DNA of 15,972 nucleotides, taken from contig CAKPVT010000037.1 in assembly GCA_934196125.1 (NCBI GenBank), positions 1 to 15,972 on the forward strand, in the 5' to 3' direction. Position 1 is the first letter of the stretch, and each line of letters opens with the position of its first letter. Positions 13,938-15,972 of the stretch are shown here, piece by piece. Under the pieces are notes generated by a model. It made no database searches. It was not told the DNA's origin and was given only the letters and a program-made list of their open reading frames with translations. The translations under genes were made by a program, and so were the position numbers. The stretch is from an uncultured Streptococcus sp. (GTDB lineage Bacteria; Bacillota; Bacilli; Lactobacillales; Streptococcaceae).

Positions 13938-15215
13938 TTATTTAGGTGAGATGACTTCAGCTCCACCCATGTATGGACGAAGAACTTCTGGAATTGTTAC
14001 AGAACCGTCTTCATTTTGGTAGTTTTCAAGGATTGCAGCGACTGTACGTCCAACGGCAAGACCTGAACCGTTAAGTGTGTGAAGGAGTTTAACTTTGCCG
14101 TCTGCTTCGTCACGGTAACGGATTTGGGCACGACGGGCTTGGAAATCTTCTGTATTTGAACAGCTTGAGATTTCACGGTAAGTATTTTGTGCTGGAATCC
14201 AAACTTCTAAATCATAAGTTTTAGCAGCTGAGAACCCCATATCGCCAGTACAAAGTGTGATAACACGGTATGGCAAACCAAGTTTTTGAAGAATATTTTC
14301 AGCGTTAGCCACCATTTTTTCCAATTCGTCGTATGATGTTTCAGGTTTAGAGAATTTCACCATTTCAACTTTGTGGAATTGGTGAAGACGAATCAAACCA
14401 CGTGTGTCACGACCAGCAGAACCAGCTTCTGAACGGAATGATGGGCTCATTGCTGTGAAGTAAACTGGAAGTTCTTTACCGTCAAGGATTTCACCACGGT
14501 AGTAGTTTGTAAGTGGTACTTCCGCAGTTGGGATAAGAACGTAGTCAGAGTCAGCTAATTCAAATGTGTCCTCTTTGAATTTTGGATATTGACCGGTACC
14601 GAACATTGAGTCATGGTTGACCATGTAAGGTGGGATAACTTCTGTGTAACCTTCTTTAGCGTGTTCATCCAACATAAAGTTGTAGATAGCACGTTCTAGG
14701 CGAGCACCAAGTCCTTTGTAGAAAAGGAAGCGAGAGCCAGTAACTTTGGCACCACGTTCCCAGTCAAGAATACCAAGGTCCTCACCAAGGTCCCAGTGAG
14801 CTTTGATGTCAAAGTCAAAGTCACGAGGTGTACCCCAACGACGTACTTCCACGTTTTCATCTTCGTCAGCACCGACAGGAACATCAGAAGCAGGGAGGTT
14901 TGGAAGTGTTGCTGTGAATTCAGATAATTTTTCGTCGATTTCAGCAAGTTCAGCGTCAGTAGCTTTGATATCTGCTGACAATTTTTGCATTGCAGCGATT
15001 TGTTCAGAAGCATCTTCTTTGTTACGTTTTGCTTGTGCAATAGCTGCAGAAGCTGTGTTACGTTCAGCTTTAGCTGATTCTGATTTGATTAGCAATTCAC
15101 GGCGTTTGTCGTCAAGTTCTTTAAGCTCAGCAAGTTTTTCAGCAGCAACGCCACGTGTAGCCAATTTTTTAGCGACTTCATCGAAATCGTTACGAATACG
15201 TTTGATGTCTAACAT
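13938..15215 (-). CDS. serS: Serine--tRNA ligase
   Basis: Charges tRNA-Ser with serine; cytosolic. The 425 residues match the family length. The N-terminal antiparallel coiled-coil arm that grips the long variable arm of tRNA-Ser spans about 27-105 (Lys/Glu/Ala-rich). Class II motif 2 is in FRSEAGSAGRDTRGLIRLHQF and motif 3 in SGLAVGRTVAAILENY near the C-terminus. CTGGAGGAAAACT before the ATG is a strong ribosome site. It is convergent with accA and is preceded by a T-box leader, so it should respond to uncharged tRNA-Ser. Confidence 0.97.
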   Translation of the reverse strand: MLDIKRIRNDFDEVAKKLATRGVAAEKLAELKELDDKRRELLIKSESAKAERNTASAAIAQAKRNKEDASEQIAAMQKLSADIKATDAELAEIDEKLSEFTATLPNLPASDVPVGADEDENVEVRRWGTPRDFDFDIKAHWDLGEDLGILDWERGAKVTGSRFLFYKGLGARLERAIYNFMLDEHAKEGYTEVIPPYMVNHDSMFGTGQYPKFKEDTFELADSDYVLIPTAEVPLTNYYRGEILDGKELPVYFTAMSPSFRSEAGSAGRDTRGLIRLHQFHKVEMVKFSKPETSYDELEKMVANAENILQKLGLPYRVITLCTGDMGFSAAKTYDLEVWIPAQNTYREISSCSNTEDFQARRAQIRYRDEADGKVKLLHTLNGSGLAVGRTVAAILENYQNEDGSVTIPEVLRPYMGGAEVISPK

Positions 15216-15269
15216 AGTTTTCCTCCAGTGGTTTCAGTGTTCATATGGCTAAATAAAGCTCAGATGAAC

Positions 15270-15446
15270 AAAAAGCACAGCATGTAAACTTGCTGGAGCG
15301 CAAATGCGCGGTTCCATCCAGCTTCACATCCTGTGCACTTAATTTCTATTTAAATGAATTAACGGTAGAATTTCAGAATTATCACTTTATCTGCTCTCAA
15401 CAACCGCAGACTTTCTGGAAAAGCTCAATTCCTACTTATCCGTACC
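15270..15446 (-). promoter_or_regulatory. T-box riboswitch of serS with leader terminator
   Basis: On the minus strand the leader carries GGATGGAACCGCG (15307-15319), a T-box match to the consensus GGGTGGNACCGCG that pairs with the tRNA acceptor end. A terminator formed by GCACAG (15331-15336) with CTGTGC (15275-15280), plus GCTGGA with TCCAGC and an inner GCGC pair, runs into TTTTT (15270-15274). Upstream a short stem I closes with GTAG-G-AATT (15427-15435) and AATTCTAC (15365-15372). Candidate Ser specifier triplets are AGU (15384-15386) or UCU (15375-15377); I cannot decide between them. Uncharged tRNA-Ser would favour the antiterminator and raise serS expression. Confidence 0.88.
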
Positions 15447-15450
15447 AACT

Positions 15451-15479
15451 ATTATACTAGATTTATTTCTTTTTGACAA
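15451..15479 (-). promoter_or_regulatory. Promoter of serS
   Basis: Read on the minus strand: -35 TTGTCA (15474-15479), 17-base spacer, -10 TATAAT (15451-15456). The -35 lies within the last codons of manO. Transcription should begin near 15445, just before stem I of the T-box. Confidence 0.85.
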
Positions 15480-15834
15480 ATCTTGATAGTCTTTTTAAGA
15501 TGACTTGAACAAGGGTCAGCATGCGAACAACTTTGTCATTTCCAATGTGCATGCGAGCCACTTTTAGGATTTTACCTGAGTCTTTTGAGGCAAAGAGAAA
15601 TTTTCCTTTATCAGTGAAAACTTCGAAGTGACGACTGACTTTGTTGTGAGATACGTTAGCGCCGATTTTTTCGATGTTTTCCCAAGGAATTTGAATGTAG
15701 TCCTCGACGTTAGCATCACTGTAAAATTCGAGCCCCTTATCGCCAAGAAGAAACTTTCCAACCTTTCCTCCCATACCAAGATAAGAAACGCCAGTAGTTG
15801 TTAATTCAACGGTAGAATTAATTGATTGTGCCAT
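15463..15834 (-). CDS. manO: DUF956 family protein, ManO-like
   Basis: A 123-residue protein of the DUF956 family, normally encoded beside the mannose PTS genes manLMN in streptococci and lactococci. The N-terminus (MAQSINSTVELTTTGVSYLGMGGKVGKFLLGDKG is the region 1-34, Gly-rich from 20) and the PH-like strand pattern IPWENIEKIG and FEVFTDKGKFLFASKDSGKI are typical; the C-terminus is basic (VKKK). Its function is not settled; a role in control or membrane association of the mannose PTS has been suggested from context. AGAGGAGAT is its ribosome site. No terminator lies between it and serS, so its transcripts probably run into the T-box. The manLMN genes expected upstream are not in the window; an insertion sequence starts there instead. 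Confidence 0.82.
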   Translation of the reverse strand: MAQSINSTVELTTTGVSYLGMGGKVGKFLLGDKGLEFYSDANVEDYIQIPWENIEKIGANVSHNKVSRHFEVFTDKGKFLFASKDSGKILKVARMHIGNDKVVRMLTLVQVILKRLSRFVKKK

Positions 15835-15863
15835 GTAATCTCCTCTGAGTTTGCTTTTAGTTT

Positions 15864-15869
15864 ATTATA
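15864..15869 (-). promoter_or_regulatory. Extended -10 box for manO
   Basis: Minus-strand TATAAT preceded by TGT (ATGTTATAAT), 30 bases before the manO ATG. The -35 region at 17 bases (CGGTCC) is poor, and the insertion-sequence end is about five bases beyond it. The promoter may therefore be weak or reliant on the extended -10. Confidence 0.5.
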
Positions 15870-15903
15870 ACATAATAAAAAAAGAAGGACCGAAATTGAA
15901 CTG

Positions 15904-15949
15904 CACCCCAAAAGTTGGACAGAAAAAATCTAACTTTTGGGGTGTTTTT
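15904..15949 (+). terminator. Hairpin with U-tract at the insertion-sequence tip
   Basis: A perfect 13-bp stem (CACCCCAAAAGTT at 15904-15916 with AACTTTTGGGGTG at 15932-15944), 15-base loop, then TTTTT. It has full terminator form and lies between the element end and the transposase start. It should block read-through transcription from outside into the transposase gene. Confidence 0.75.
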
Positions 15950-15951
15950 GT

Positions 15952-15972
15952 ATGAAATTGAGTTACGAAGAT
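15952..15972 (+). CDS. Start of the IS3-family transposase orfA (partial)
   Basis: The first seven codons, MKLSYED, are present before the window ends. IS3-family OrfA proteins of streptococci often open with MKLSY/TYED/DD followed by a helix-turn-helix. No clear ribosome site precedes the ATG, and the terminator-like hairpin lies directly upstream, so expression is probably very low. Confidence 0.55.

Larger units (their letters stand above)
15897..15972 (+). mobile_element. Left end of an IS3-family insertion sequence (cut by the window)
   Basis: From TGAACTGCACCCC onward the sequence has the look of an IS3-family (IS150-like) terminal repeat: it starts with TG and carries CCCCAAAAGTTGGACAG, followed by the start of a transposase reading frame. 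The rest, including the other end and any target duplication, lies outside the window. Family assignment is by recognition of the end and the first seven residues only. Confidence 0.7.

Noticed and set aside
14803..15252. A 149-codon plus-strand reading frame opposite serS
   Set aside because: It is Ser/Ala-rich, has no ribosome site and lies antisense to the well-supported coiled-coil arm of SerS; it is a shadow of that codon pattern.
1..15972. CRISPR array, tRNA or rRNA gene, toxin-antitoxin or phage-defence genes
   Set aside because: No regularly spaced repeats, no structural-RNA signatures and no such protein families were seen on either strand; the window is a metabolic core with two insertion-sequence edges.

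Overview
The window reads as a low-GC Gram-positive chromosome, almost certainly Streptococcus. It carries the streptococcal type II fatty-acid synthesis (FAS II) cluster in the order fabM, fabT, fabH, acpP, fabK, fabD, fabG, fabF, accB, fabZ, accC, accD, accA. The enoyl reductase is FabK and unsaturation depends on FabM; there is no fabI, fabA or fabB here. A serS gene and a manO-type (DUF956) gene follow. This order, the strong Shine-Dalgarno sequences and the FabT operators all point to Streptococcus. The S. bovis/equinus or S. mutans side of the genus is plausible but not provable from the sequence alone.

Layout. 1-91: tail of an unrecognised gene. About 180-688: a decayed IS200/IS605-type insertion sequence with a truncated Y1 transposase. 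731-2092 (minus): aspartate kinase. 2186-2833: HAD-superfamily hydrolase, divergent from the kinase and probably leaderless. 3045-13805 (plus): the fatty-acid locus. Its carboxylase genes (accB, accC, accD, accA) make malonyl-CoA, FabD moves it to ACP, FabH primes, and FabF, FabG, FabZ and FabK elongate. FabM isomerises the C10 intermediate to start unsaturated chains, and FabT represses the pathway. 13938-15215 (minus): serS behind a compact T-box leader. 15463-15834 (minus): manO. 15897-15972: left tip of a second, IS3-type insertion sequence, cut by the window end.

Regulation visible in the DNA: matches to the FabT operator lie just after the fabM promoter, over the -10 box of the fabT promoter, and before fabK. 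A shorter palindrome lies before accC. Hairpins stand on both sides of acpP. fabF/accB, accB/fabZ and accD/accA overlap by 1-4 bases, which indicates translational coupling. Factor-independent terminators close the HAD gene, accA, serS and aspartate kinase.

I found no convincing undescribed system. The core is a well-known housekeeping cluster; the points worth checking are regulatory details and the two insertion-sequence scars at its edges.
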